Shown here: positions 1 through 7,602 of the stretch, in pieces | Layout of the letters: the number at the start of each line of letters is the position of its first letter | How positions within the stretch are numbered: position 1 is the stretch's first letter | Source of the DNA: Anaerotruncus colihominis | Lineage (GTDB): Bacteria > Bacillota > Clostridia > Oscillospirales > Ruminococcaceae | Assembly (NCBI GenBank): GCA_025146135.1 | Contig: CP102255.1 | Location: 2,976,001 to 3,040,000, forward strand | Direction: 5' to 3' | DNA: 64,000 nucleotides | The notes under the pieces: model-generated | What the model was told of the DNA's origin: nothing | The model's input: only the letters and a program-made list of their open reading frames with translations | Database searches by the model: none | Position numbers and translations under genes: made by a program

Positions 1-61
1 AACATCTTGTTTATATTATAGCCAGTACATCCGCTCGATACAAGGATAAAAAAGGAAACGA

Positions 62-95
62 AGGCCAGGTGTTAAAATTCCATAACACCTGGCCT
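62..95 (-). terminator. Rho-independent terminator at the end of the immunity array
   Basis: A perfect 13-bp inverted repeat (arms 62-74 and 83-95, 8-nt loop) lies just past the WYL gene stop at 101-103. On the minus strand it is followed by a T-rich stretch, including a run of six Ts within 49-61. It would end the long minus-strand transcript of the array. Confidence 0.85.
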
Positions 96-100
96 CTGCT

Positions 101-1063
101 TTAGAGAAACCTGCGGGCGATCCGCTTCATTTCTTCTACACACTCTTGGGGTGCTATAATCTGAATCCCGCCCATAAATTTGAAGACCCAGCCGTAAAAG
201 GTGCCGCTTGGGTCGACTTCGATGTTTGCAGTAAAGTGTTCCTCGTCATATGCACGGGTTGGCACAGCTTCTCCATAATGGTCTATGATGGTTTTCATCA
301 GCTTGTTCTCACAGAGCAGTTCAACAGAAACTGTGCGGTCAGCAGCAAACATATCAACGATCTTGTTGGTGTAGCCCGCCACATCAAAGCCTTCATTGGG
401 TGTAAAGCCGGAGGGAAGTATCTTGATCCCCGACAGGCGGTCTACTCGGAAGTGGGCCATCCGCTGGTGTTTGTGAGAAAAGCCAATCAGGTAATAGTGG
501 TCATTCTTCCATTCCAAAGCGTAAGGGTCCAGTTTATAGAGGTAACCGCCATGCTTGAGAACTCGTTTTTTCTCTGGCGTATATTCATAATACTGGAACT
601 GGATCTGTCGCTTCTCCAAGATCGCCGTTTGGATGGCATCAATGATGTAATAGACTTGCTCGTTGTCCGGTTTCACCCGGCTGGACAGGCTGGCGAGCTG
701 CCGAAGCTGCTCTGCCTGATGTGTGCTGGTCAGACGGCATAATTTCTGTACCAGTTCCTCGGATTTCTTGGCAGAAATGATCTTCGAGGATGCTACTGCG
801 TCTGTCAGCATTTTCAGTTCTGGATACTCAAACAGGCGGCTTCCCATAAAATATTGGTTTTGGGTACTCTTGGCCACCACAATATCAATTCCTGCATCGA
901 TCAGCGCATTGGTATCCGCGTAAACAGTCTGCCGCACTGCCTGAATTCCTTTTCCATTCAGATGGGCAATGATGTCAGATACTGTGGCGGGATGGTTTTC
1001 ATCGGTCCGCTCATAGAGAAACCGGAGTAATTCCAGTATCCGCATATTTGTTGAATTCTGCAT
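101..1063 (-). CDS. WYL-domain transcriptional regulator (DeoR-type HTH)
   Basis: A 320-residue cytoplasmic regulator. Residues 1-65 form a winged helix of the DeoR-like type found in front of WYL domains. The WYL domain follows at about 145-230 (FQYYEY near the start, then a YLIGFS / FRVDRL strand pair), and a WCX-like tail ends the protein. The family senses ligands, often nucleic acids or nucleotides, and frequently controls defence loci; that role here is inferred. The start at 1063 has GAGGTG five bases upstream. It is the last gene of the 45-gene array and is followed by the terminator at 62-95, so it is probably co-transcribed and could give feedback control of the array. Confidence 0.9.
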   Translation of the reverse strand: MQNSTNMRILELLRFLYERTDENHPATVSDIIAHLNGKGIQAVRQTVYADTNALIDAGIDIVVAKSTQNQYFMGSRLFEYPELKMLTDAVASSKIISAKKSEELVQKLCRLTSTHQAEQLRQLASLSSRVKPDNEQVYYIIDAIQTAILEKRQIQFQYYEYTPEKKRVLKHGGYLYKLDPYALEWKNDHYYLIGFSHKHQRMAHFRVDRLSGIKILPSGFTPNEGFDVAGYTNKIVDMFAADRTVSVELLCENKLMKTIIDHYGEAVPTRAYDEEHFTANIEVDPSGTFYGWVFKFMGGIQIIAPQECVEEMKRIARRFL

Positions 1064-1088
1064 ACTTCACCTCGATTCTTAAAATGGC

Positions 1089-1229
1089 CTATTTTGTATG
1101 GTGTCCAGTCCCAAAGACCAGGATCAGGGCAACAAGACAGAGAAGCAGGCCAATCCAATTTCGATCCATAATCAGCTTGATTACCGCCACAAGCAGCAGT
1201 CCGCCCACCAGGAGCACAACGCCGTTCAT
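1089..1229 (-). CDS. Small two-helix membrane protein, 46 aa
   Basis: A short gene that begins immediately after the stop codon of the DUF4261 gene (TGA then ATG). It has a good site, GGAGG, seven bases before the ATG. The product is almost entirely hydrophobic: helix 1 at about residues 3-20, a short polar loop MDRNW at 21-25, helix 2 at about 26-41, then a tail GHHTK. I do not recognise a family. The loop composition recalls the small two-helix immunity proteins such as Imm17, and an Imm17-like gene occurs elsewhere in the array (32963-33196), so a membrane immunity role is plausible but inferred. Confidence 0.7.
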   Translation of the reverse strand: MNGVVLLVGGLLLVAVIKLIMDRNWIGLLLCLVALILVFGTGHHTK

Positions 1230-2108
1230 TCAGCGTCCTCCCGAGGCATAGTTCCCCATGTGGATGTCCAGCACCCCTCTGGGCGGCTGGATCAGGGAAT
1301 CCTCATACTGGCACTTCCACTGAATCTCCCGGCTCATCTGGCCATCTATAATGCCGTCAACGGTCTCCCCATCCTCAATGGGGTTGTCATTGGCCAGAAT
1401 GTAGGACACCGCATTGTAGGCGTGGTTTACCACCCAGTTGGGGTCCATGCCGTGGAAGTGGTACTGGAGGTCGGGCAGGAACAGGGTACTCATGCCCACA
1501 GTATCGATGAGCATATCCTCGGTGCCCTCAATGTTGAAGAAACGGACATTGACGCCGAAGCGGATGAACCGATCCGAACCCTCGATCTGGTGAGAACGCA
1601 CATCCTCCGCCAGAAACAGCTTGCCGCAGTTCTGGAAATAGAACGCCTCACAGGTAGGGTACAGTTCCGCAAGGGCCTCCACGAAGTCGGCATCCAGGTT
1701 GGCCCGTTCAAGAGCTGGGAGCGCCGCCGCCAGCATATCGGTGGCCACCACCTGATACCGGCACTCTCGGAAGATCCGATCCCGGTCCTCCTGGCAGTCC
1801 CACATCTGGATCAGCAAAAAGGCATCAAAGCCTTTGCCCTTGAACTTGTCGCATTTCATCACCATCAGCTGCACCGGGCATTTTCCGTCCTTGAACTCTG
1901 CAATATGCTCCTGTGCGGCAAAGCCGGCCATTTTCTTATCATAACAGAAGCACTCTGCTGATCCGATGTGCTTTTCCATTACGGCAGTCATTTTTTCTTT
2001 ATCCGGCATTTCTACCGGCTCTTTGAACAGCATCTGAATGAGATAGGGGCCTCCGGGCTGGGGGCCTTTTTTGTCATCCAGGTTTTGTTGGAACACTTGA
2101 TTGCTCAT
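1230..2108 (-). CDS. DUF4261 domain protein
   Basis: A 292-residue protein matching DUF4261 along its length: an N-terminal LFKEP strand, a central block around FLLIQMWD, and the YNAVSYILANDNPIEDG signature near residue 240 that is typical of the family. DUF4261 is known mainly from immunity-protein neighbourhoods; its biochemistry is unknown to me. The start at 2108 has GGAGG seven bases upstream and overlaps the end of the next gene by 4 bp (ATGA). The same domain occurs inside the giant protein at 9021-14831. Confidence 0.85.
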   Translation of the reverse strand: MSNQVFQQNLDDKKGPQPGGPYLIQMLFKEPVEMPDKEKMTAVMEKHIGSAECFCYDKKMAGFAAQEHIAEFKDGKCPVQLMVMKCDKFKGKGFDAFLLIQMWDCQEDRDRIFRECRYQVVATDMLAAALPALERANLDADFVEALAELYPTCEAFYFQNCGKLFLAEDVRSHQIEGSDRFIRFGVNVRFFNIEGTEDMLIDTVGMSTLFLPDLQYHFHGMDPNWVVNHAYNAVSYILANDNPIEDGETVDGIIDGQMSREIQWKCQYEDSLIQPPRGVLDIHMGNYASGGR

Positions 2109-2980
2109 TTGGTTTCCTCCTTCTTGTCTGGGAACAGCTTCCACCGGAACTCCAGCTCTTTCTGGACGAACTCTTTCGGCAGGCCCCGGGGATTGGCGAT
2201 GAGATACCAGGCCCGAAAGGTGCGCTTCTCTGGGTCTGTCTCCTGCCGGTAGAGATGATAGCCCGCCTCATCCTCCTGCATCCACTGTCCTGTCTGCCGC
2301 TTGGCCTGCACAAAGGGTTCCACCACCTGGTCCAGTTCCTCTCTGGTGCGGCTTGATGCCCAGGCATGATCTACATCATGGGCGTGGGAGAGATGGAACA
2401 ACATCGAGCCCATCCCGTTCTTTGCCTTATGCTCCGGCGTTCCTCGCAATTCCAACTGATGTCGGTACTCCTCCAGCTGTTCCGCTGTTCCGTACCGTTC
2501 CACCATCTGTTCCCGCACATGGATGCACCAGCTGTAATCCTCCGGCTGGGTAAAGGGGGCACAGACCTTCTGGAGCGCCGCTGTCGAGTCTGCTTCAAAG
2601 CAGTCGATAAAATCAAGGTAGTGGGCTTTGATCAGGGGCAGGAAGGTGTCCAGCAGCCCGGTGTCCAGCAGCAGGTCCTCTGTCAGCATCCGAAAGAATG
2701 AACCGCCTGTTGTTGGTTCTATTTTGAAAGAGTAGAGCCGGTCATCTCCCTGCTGTATGATACAGGTGAAGCCCACTTCCACATTTCCATGGCCGATTTC
2801 GTAGTCTATGTAGTTGTAGCGTCTCCGGTCAAACCAGATCTGATAGGTCAGCCCGTTTTTCATTTTCTTTTTGAAGTCGCCCTTTTTCAGACGCTTCCAG
2901 CCCTTTTCCTCCAGGCCCAGGCCGCTCCATAGGTAGTCCAGAAGTTCCTGAAATATATCTGCTGGGCGTTTTTGCTCCAC
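2105..2980 (-). CDS. DUF4304-like hypothetical protein
   Basis: A 291-residue soluble protein. Residues 20-70 (GFKKK-like lysine-rich strand, then YQIWFDRRRYNYIDYEIG) resemble the start of DUF4304, a family seen among immunity genes; the rest is charged and unassigned. A GTG at 2980 is preferred because AGGAGG lies eight bases upstream, whereas the GTG at 2989 abuts the same site. It is coupled by a 4-bp overlap to the DUF4261 gene. The family call is tentative. Confidence 0.6.
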   Translation of the reverse strand: MEQKRPADIFQELLDYLWSGLGLEEKGWKRLKKGDFKKKMKNGLTYQIWFDRRRYNYIDYEIGHGNVEVGFTCIIQQGDDRLYSFKIEPTTGGSFFRMLTEDLLLDTGLLDTFLPLIKAHYLDFIDCFEADSTAALQKVCAPFTQPEDYSWCIHVREQMVERYGTAEQLEEYRHQLELRGTPEHKAKNGMGSMLFHLSHAHDVDHAWASSRTREELDQVVEPFVQAKRQTGQWMQEDEAGYHLYRQETDPEKRTFRAWYLIANPRGLPKEFVQKELEFRWKLFPDKKEETK

Positions 2981-3006
2981 GGCCTCCACCTCCTGACGAA
3001 TCCTCT

Positions 3007-3786
3007 TTAATAGTCAAGCAGGATGGGTACCTGCTGTTCCTCGGCAAACCGCATGGCCCGCCAGAACATGGAGAAGGCGAACTTGGCAAGGGACTGGGTG
3101 TCATACTGGGTGTGCTCCGGGATGTCCGCCTTGCTGTACTGTCCATCTGAGTCTACGGTTCCGTCTACCGGGTAGCCCTCCGTGTCTGCCCAGCCAAGGA
3201 TGGTGTCCTCATCGGCCTGCCACGCCAGCTGGTTCAGCTTCTCCAGCTCCTTCCGCAGTCCGCCCAAGGTGGCGATAGCGGCGGTGTCATCGGTGGGCAG
3301 AGGGCCTTGGAACAGAAAGCTGTCGGTGAGGGGAAGCCACCAAGTCGCACCCCGAAACAGGGACCACACCCGCTCCTCATCCGATGCAAGGCGGGCGATC
3401 AGGGGATGCTCCCCGAAGTCCCAATCCTTCTCCACAGTGGGAGGCACCGGCTCATCGTATGTATGGCAGGCGGCCACCAGCAGCATAGCGCCGAAGGCGT
3501 CCCAATCCGGCTTGTCGGTGTAATAGGGCTTCTTGTTATCCTCCGGCCAAGGAGTATAGGGGGGATGACCCGGCTGGGAAATGGCGCTCAAAATTTGATC
3601 CCGCCAGTTCTCCATCGCCGCCTGGACCTCAGCCGGGGACAGTTCTTCTTCGTTGTCAGCGGGTTCCCCGTCCGGGGTGATGCGGTTGAAGGAATATCCG
3701 TTTTCCTCCGCCCACTGCTGGACAACGGTCTTCCAGTTGTGAGAATAGTACCGGGTCAATGTCCCGGCGTAAATGTCAAGTCCCAT
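3007..3786 (-). CDS. Conserved hypothetical protein (MGLDIYAGTLTRYY family)
   Basis: A 259-residue protein beginning MGLDIYAGTLTRYYSHNW. The ATG at 3786 is set by GGAGG seven bases upstream; a longer frame to 3987 lacks a site and begins inside the neighbouring gene. It is rich in aromatic residues (a TWWLPLTDSFLFQGP block near 160) and has no membrane segment. I know this type only as a recurrent hypothetical protein next to DUF and immunity genes in gut Firmicutes; no function can be given. Confidence 0.75.
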   Translation of the reverse strand: MGLDIYAGTLTRYYSHNWKTVVQQWAEENGYSFNRITPDGEPADNEEELSPAEVQAAMENWRDQILSAISQPGHPPYTPWPEDNKKPYYTDKPDWDAFGAMLLVAACHTYDEPVPPTVEKDWDFGEHPLIARLASDEERVWSLFRGATWWLPLTDSFLFQGPLPTDDTAAIATLGGLRKELEKLNQLAWQADEDTILGWADTEGYPVDGTVDSDGQYSKADIPEHTQYDTQSLAKFAFSMFWRAMRFAEEQQVPILLDY

Positions 3787-3811
3787 AGCATTGCCTCCTT
3801 TTTCTGTTTGG

Positions 3812-4117
3812 TCAAAGCCGTTCCAGGGTACAGTCGTGCCCGGAATGATCCGTATCCAAAATGATTTCTGTAATGGTGTCCATAGTCTCTTTTCCGAGAT
3901 CGCGGACGCTTTTTTCATAGGCCAGCCACTGGATGCGGATGGGCTGGCCATACTCATGCCGCCCAAAACCGCCCCGGAGAATGTCATTGAAAGCGTCCAG
4001 GTTCCGACCGATCTTCCAATCTAAGCCGCAGGTGAACACCTGCTCCACCTCGTCATAAAAACCGGCCATGTTAGAAAAGCGGCGACCGTCAATGGTGAAC
4101 ACCTCTCTCATGTCCAT
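3812..4117 (-). CDS. Barstar family ribonuclease inhibitor
   Basis: A 101-residue acidic protein of normal barstar size. The order of elements matches barstar: strand VFTIDGRRF, helix FYDEVEQVF, the WKIGRNLDAFNDILRGGFG segment (helix 2 that plugs the barnase active site), and a C-terminal strand and helix. Barstars bind and block barnase-type RNases in the cytoplasm. No RNase toxin is next to it, so it is an orphan inhibitor here. AAAGGAG lies eight bases before the ATG, and the upstream gene overlaps by 10 bp. Confidence 0.88.
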   Translation of the reverse strand: MDMREVFTIDGRRFSNMAGFYDEVEQVFTCGLDWKIGRNLDAFNDILRGGFGRHEYGQPIRIQWLAYEKSVRDLGKETMDTITEIILDTDHSGHDCTLERL

Positions 4118-4458
4118 ATAAACGGCTCCTTTAAGTCATATTTCTCCATGATCTTATTTTCCAAGGCTTCATAGGCATCCATATCCTCTGGCTGCGCTGG
4201 AATACCCTTTTGCCAATAACCGTTCCCATAGTAGAAAAACATAGCCCAGTAATAAGGCAGGTCATGGCTGAATATCGCCACTCCCATGGCATCGGCCACT
4301 GGCTCTGCCAGCGGTGAGCATTCCACTATCTGGGAGGCTTCCTCATAGGAGATCCCCACCAGCTCCACCAGCAGGTGCTTCACCAGTTCGCAGAAGCTGT
4401 GCTGATTGAATATGACCTGACCATCCTCATCTTTGAACACAAGTCCATCTCTCACCAT
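4108..4458 (-). CDS. Hypothetical protein, 116 aa
   Basis: A small acidic protein with a DEDGQVIFNQ strand pair at the start and a helical segment (CELVKHLLVELVGISYEEASQ). A YYWAMFFYYGNGYW patch near residue 72 is too polar to be a membrane span. I do not recognise it. It overlaps the barstar gene by 10 bp, so the two are translationally coupled. GGAGC lies eight to nine bases before the ATG. Confidence 0.65.
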   Translation of the reverse strand: MVRDGLVFKDEDGQVIFNQHSFCELVKHLLVELVGISYEEASQIVECSPLAEPVADAMGVAIFSHDLPYYWAMFFYYGNGYWQKGIPAQPEDMDAYEALENKIMEKYDLKEPFIWT

Positions 4459-4476
4459 GGTATTCTGCTCCGTTTC

Positions 4477-5685
4477 TTACTCCTCGTCCCCGGCCTTGAA
4501 GTTGTAGATGGGGCGGATGACCTTTACCACATCCGCCGTGGGGCCGATATTGTCCAGAATGTCCTGCATCCCCTTGTAGGCCATGGGGCACTCGTCCAGG
4601 GTGGCCTTGCTCACCGAGGTGGTGTAGACCTCTGCCATCTGCTTTTTGAATTCAGACACCGTGAAGGACTGCTTGGCGTCCGCCCGGCTCATCAGGCGGC
4701 CGGCGCCGTGGGGAGCGGAGCAGTTCCAGTCCTCGTTGCCCTTGCCCACACAGAGCAGGCTCCCGTCCCGCATATTGATGGGGATGAGCAGCTGCTCCCC
4801 CGCCTTGGCGGACACAGCCCCCTTCCGCAGGATCATGGCGTCGGTATCGATATAGTTGTGGATGGTAGTGAACTGCTCCTCCACATGGAGTTTCATGCCC
4901 TTGACGATCTCGTCCATCATGGCCTGCCGGTTGAGCATGGCGAAGTGCTGGACGATCTTCATATCGTGGATATACTGCTCAAACAATTCTCCAGACACAT
5001 AAGCGAGAGCCTTGGGGATGTTGGTTTGCTTGATGTTTTTCAGTTTCTTCAGTTCTTTCTGGATCTCCTTCTCCCGGCCCTCTGCCTTCATCTGGGCCAC
5101 CAGCGTCTGCAGGGAGGCATCATCAGTACGGTTGAGTACCTTATAGCCCGCCTCTTGGTAATAGCTGGCCACCTCTACACCCAAGTGACGGCTGCCGGAG
5201 TGGACCACGATGTAGAGATTTCCCTCGTCGTCCTTGTCCACCTCGATGAAGTGGTTCCCACCGCCCAGCGTACCGATGCTTTTTTCTGCCCGGAGGAGAT
5301 CCACATGGCGGGCACAGCACAGTTCGCTCAGGTCGATCTCATTGAGGTAGCGGTGGGCCTTATCCCGGATGGAGAAGCCGGAGGGGATTTTTTCATAAAT
5401 CAGCTTGTCCAGCTTTTGAAGCTCCAGCCGCCCCTCCCGGATGCGGGTGGTCTCCATGCCGCACCCGATGTCCACACCCACCAGATTGGGCACCGCCCTA
5501 TCGATGATGGTCATGGTGGTGCCGATGGTACAGCCCTTGCCGGCGTGAATGTCGGGCATGAGCCGGATGCGGCTGCCCGCCGTAAATTCCTGATTGCACA
5601 GCTCCTGAACCTGTGCGATGGAGGCGCTGTCCACCACATCGGTGAAGATCTTGGCCTCATTGTATTTTCCTTTGATTTCGATCAT
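4477..5685 (-). CDS. rtcB: RtcB-family RNA ligase (short form)
   Basis: A 402-residue RtcB-type 3'-phosphate RNA ligase, which joins RNA 2',3'-cyclic phosphate or 3'-phosphate ends to 5'-OH ends with GTP and Mn2+. Signature segments are all present: GVDIGCGM at 70-77 (metal-binding Cys), GGGNHFIE at 141-148, VVHSGSR at 160-166, and APHGAGR at 324-330 whose His is the guanylate-accepting residue in the family. Length fits the short RtcB subgroup. The ATG at 5685 has GAGGAA four to five bases upstream; the TTG at 5724 lacks a site. Lying among immunity genes, it may repair RNAs cut by nuclease toxins (inference). Confidence 0.93.
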   Translation of the reverse strand: MIEIKGKYNEAKIFTDVVDSASIAQVQELCNQEFTAGSRIRLMPDIHAGKGCTIGTTMTIIDRAVPNLVGVDIGCGMETTRIREGRLELQKLDKLIYEKIPSGFSIRDKAHRYLNEIDLSELCCARHVDLLRAEKSIGTLGGGNHFIEVDKDDEGNLYIVVHSGSRHLGVEVASYYQEAGYKVLNRTDDASLQTLVAQMKAEGREKEIQKELKKLKNIKQTNIPKALAYVSGELFEQYIHDMKIVQHFAMLNRQAMMDEIVKGMKLHVEEQFTTIHNYIDTDAMILRKGAVSAKAGEQLLIPINMRDGSLLCVGKGNEDWNCSAPHGAGRLMSRADAKQSFTVSEFKKQMAEVYTTSVSKATLDECPMAYKGMQDILDNIGPTADVVKVIRPIYNFKAGDEE

Positions 5686-5720
5686 AATTTCCTCGCAATA
5701 TTCTATGGGGCATGGCCCCG

Positions 5721-6080
5721 TCAAGTCATTTCATACAGCAGGGCAGCGTCGCCCTGCACCAGTTCCAGATGGGAACGCAGCGTTTCCAGTCCGCTTTGCA
5801 CCGCCTCGGTGGGTAGGTCCCACTCCGGGGCGATCTCGGCTGCCAGCTCCTGGAGGTCCTGCTCCCGCAGAGCGGCCAGCAGTTTAGACGCCAATTCTCC
5901 CTCCAACAGAGCACAGTCCAGGGTGTCCTCCGTCTGGGGAGCAGGAAAACGAACATCCAGATCCAGCTTGTACTCACACCAGTCCCAGATAGCCATGTAT
6001 ACCGCACCGGAGCAGTTGCCGTTGGACAATTCCTGCCGCCGGTTATTTTTTATCAGATAAAAGGACGCAATCTGTGACAT
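5721..6080 (-). CDS. Hypothetical protein, 119 aa
   Basis: A small acidic protein, N-terminus MSQIASFYLIKNN, with a WDWCEYKLDLDVRF strand block and a helical C-terminal half (ELASKLLAALREQDLQELAAEI). It is not recognised. It sits 35 bp upstream of the RtcB gene, and a GGAGGAATCACC site precedes the ATG. Co-expression with RtcB is likely; a functional link is a guess. Confidence 0.65.
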   Translation of the reverse strand: MSQIASFYLIKNNRRQELSNGNCSGAVYMAIWDWCEYKLDLDVRFPAPQTEDTLDCALLEGELASKLLAALREQDLQELAAEIAPEWDLPTEAVQSGLETLRSHLELVQGDAALLYEMT

Positions 6081-6148
6081 GGTGATTCCTCCTGATTGTT
6101 ATTCACATTATTACTAATAAGTCGAACAAAATTAGGGTATTGGATTAA

Positions 6149-6463
6149 CTAATTACAATCAATGATAATACCAGCGTCTTTCGCCCATTGTTCGCTTTCA
6201 TTAGCAGGCACCACAATAATTTGATTTTTTAATTGATATTTCCATCCTAATTTTATTGCATATTGTATCATTGTTGATACAACAGAAGGTTGATAGAAGT
6301 TAATAGCCCATGTAGCAATTCCCCAATTAAAAATCACCTCGATGTATGTTGATTTCAAACTATAACATCTGACTTTTACATGGGTAGCAGTCTCATTGAC
6401 AATCCAAGAAAAAGCGTGACCATCTATAATAATTTCACGCTTCTTTTTTCTAAAGACTTTCAT
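6149..6463 (-). CDS. Hypothetical protein, 104 aa, in an AT-rich patch
   Basis: A basic, lysine- and isoleucine-rich protein of 104 residues with alternating strands (HAFSWIVNE, TYIEVIFNWGIATWAINF). GGAGA lies six bases before the ATG. Its base composition is clearly richer in AT than the surrounding genes, which suggests separate and recent acquisition. No family recognised. Confidence 0.65.
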   Translation of the reverse strand: MKVFRKKKREIIIDGHAFSWIVNETATHVKVRCYSLKSTYIEVIFNWGIATWAINFYQPSVVSTMIQYAIKLGWKYQLKNQIIVVPANESEQWAKDAGIIIDCN

Positions 6464-6484
6464 GTTTTTCTCCAGATATGTAGC

Positions 6485-7012
6485 TTATTGTAAGTGCTTT
6501 TTGCCTTCCATCAGCCCTTCTGCCTGCATCCGGATCACATAGAAGGCCCGCACCCAGTCCAGCTCCTGCTCCATGGATTCCTCCAAAGCCAGCAGGCGGC
6601 GCTTTCCCAGCCTTCGATCCAGGAGAGCAAAGATGCGGACAAGAGGATTCTCGCTGACAAGGCTTTTCTCGATGCTCTGGTTGTCAAAGATACCAAACGC
6701 CTCATAGAACACCTTTTGGTCAAAGGTGCCCTGCTCCAGCGCAAAGGCATGAGCCTGGTTAATGGCCTCTTTTGCGGAGTCGCAATCTTTCAGCGTTGTG
6801 GACCGCAGGTGATGAAATTTCGTCCACACATTCTCAAAATAGGTGTAGTAGTTGCTCCGCAGCACTTCCACACCGTCCATGCGAATGGCTGCCCGGCCCT
6901 CATGGTCAGCGCTTTTGCTGTAACTGGTGGCAAAATACTGGATGTGGCCCCGAAGCGCCGGGCACAGGTAGTCATTCTCCAATTTGTTCCGGATTCCGCT
7001 CCAGGTTGACAT
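6485..7012 (-). CDS. SF0329-like conserved protein
   Basis: A 175-residue soluble protein. The N-terminus (WSGIRNKLENDYLCPALRG, then the tyrosine-rich ATSYSKSADHEGRAAI strand) resembles the group annotated as 'SF0329 family protein', common in immunity-type gene arrays; function unknown. The C-terminal half is helical (LVRIFALLDRRLGKRRL). AAAGGAGG precedes the ATG. The family name is from memory and should be treated as tentative. Confidence 0.65.
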   Translation of the reverse strand: MSTWSGIRNKLENDYLCPALRGHIQYFATSYSKSADHEGRAAIRMDGVEVLRSNYYTYFENVWTKFHHLRSTTLKDCDSAKEAINQAHAFALEQGTFDQKVFYEAFGIFDNQSIEKSLVSENPLVRIFALLDRRLGKRRLLALEESMEQELDWVRAFYVIRMQAEGLMEGKKHLQ

Positions 7013-7100
7013 AGGTACTTGCCTCCTTTCTGAACTTGCTTCGGAATTTCATATCGGCGGGCGAAAGATTTCCAATCCCATAGCCCTCAATTTCTTTATT

Positions 7101-7238
7101 TTAGCAATCCATCTGTTTTTCATCACGAATTGGCGGAATAGTAAAGAAACTATCATCTATCTTTATTTGGGCATAAAGCATTCCGTTTGTATAACAATAT
7201 CTATGCTTATTTCCTTTATGGACAGATCCATTATCATT
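7101..7238 (-). pseudogene. Possible gene remnant in an AT-rich spacer
   Basis: The 283-bp spacer 7013-7295 is AT-rich and holds no full gene. One minus-strand frame stays open for 46 codons and ends with ATIRDEKQ-like coding texture (HRYCYTNGM, KIDDSFFTIPPIRDEK), but it has no start codon with a binding site and is closed by a stop on its 5' side. It reads like the tail of a decayed gene. Weak evidence. Confidence 0.25.
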
Positions 7239-7295
7239 TCACCTTTACTATCTGATTCCTTTTATCTGTGGTGGGGTTGAGAAAGTTTTTTTCAA

Positions 7296-7574
7296 TCATG
7301 GTTTTGATTGTTCCTCCTTTCGGATCAGGATGCTTTTTCCCTCGGCGTTGATGCCATACAGGTCATCCAAATGGATATGAAATCCATCCTCACGAATGGT
7401 TTCCGCCATACCAAGAGCGGCTTTCGCCAATAGAAGCAGCCCCGCCCGGTTTCCCGTTAACTCCAATTCATTTCCGTCGGCATGAGTGGTAAAGGAGAGG
7501 TGAGCTTCCGGTTCCACTGGGAGGATGGGCAGTTGTTCATCATTCAGTTGAATGGTCAGCGTTTTAGTTTTCAT
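7296..7574 (-). CDS. Imm32-like immunity protein
   Basis: A 92-residue protein. The central part (ELELTGNRAGLLLLAKAALGMAE, then HIHLDDLYGIN) resembles the Imm32 immunity family, whose members share a GN-x-GLL-x-LAK helix and an H-x-HLD motif. The ATG at 7574 is chosen over the longer frame because GGTAGGA lies upstream, while the longer start falls inside the next gene. Expected to be cytoplasmic. Family match moderate. Confidence 0.65.
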   Translation of the reverse strand: MKTKTLTIQLNDEQLPILPVEPEAHLSFTTHADGNELELTGNRAGLLLLAKAALGMAETIREDGFHIHLDDLYGINAEGKSILIRKEEQSKP

Positions 7575-7602
7575 TGCTTGTATCCTACCTTTTGAAAACT
7601 CC

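Noticed and set aside
1..100. Search for an attachment site or tRNA end at the left border
   Set aside because: Only a terminator hairpin is visible; no tRNA gene or direct repeat matching another place in the window was found by eye.
958..1158. Minus-strand frame MDWPASLSCC...
   Set aside because: It overlaps the 46-residue membrane gene and the WYL gene in another frame and has no binding site.
4375..6060. A 561-codon open frame on the plus strand
   Set aside because: It is the complement of the RtcB gene and its neighbours, with no binding site and no recognisable family; the RtcB motifs on the minus strand are decisive.
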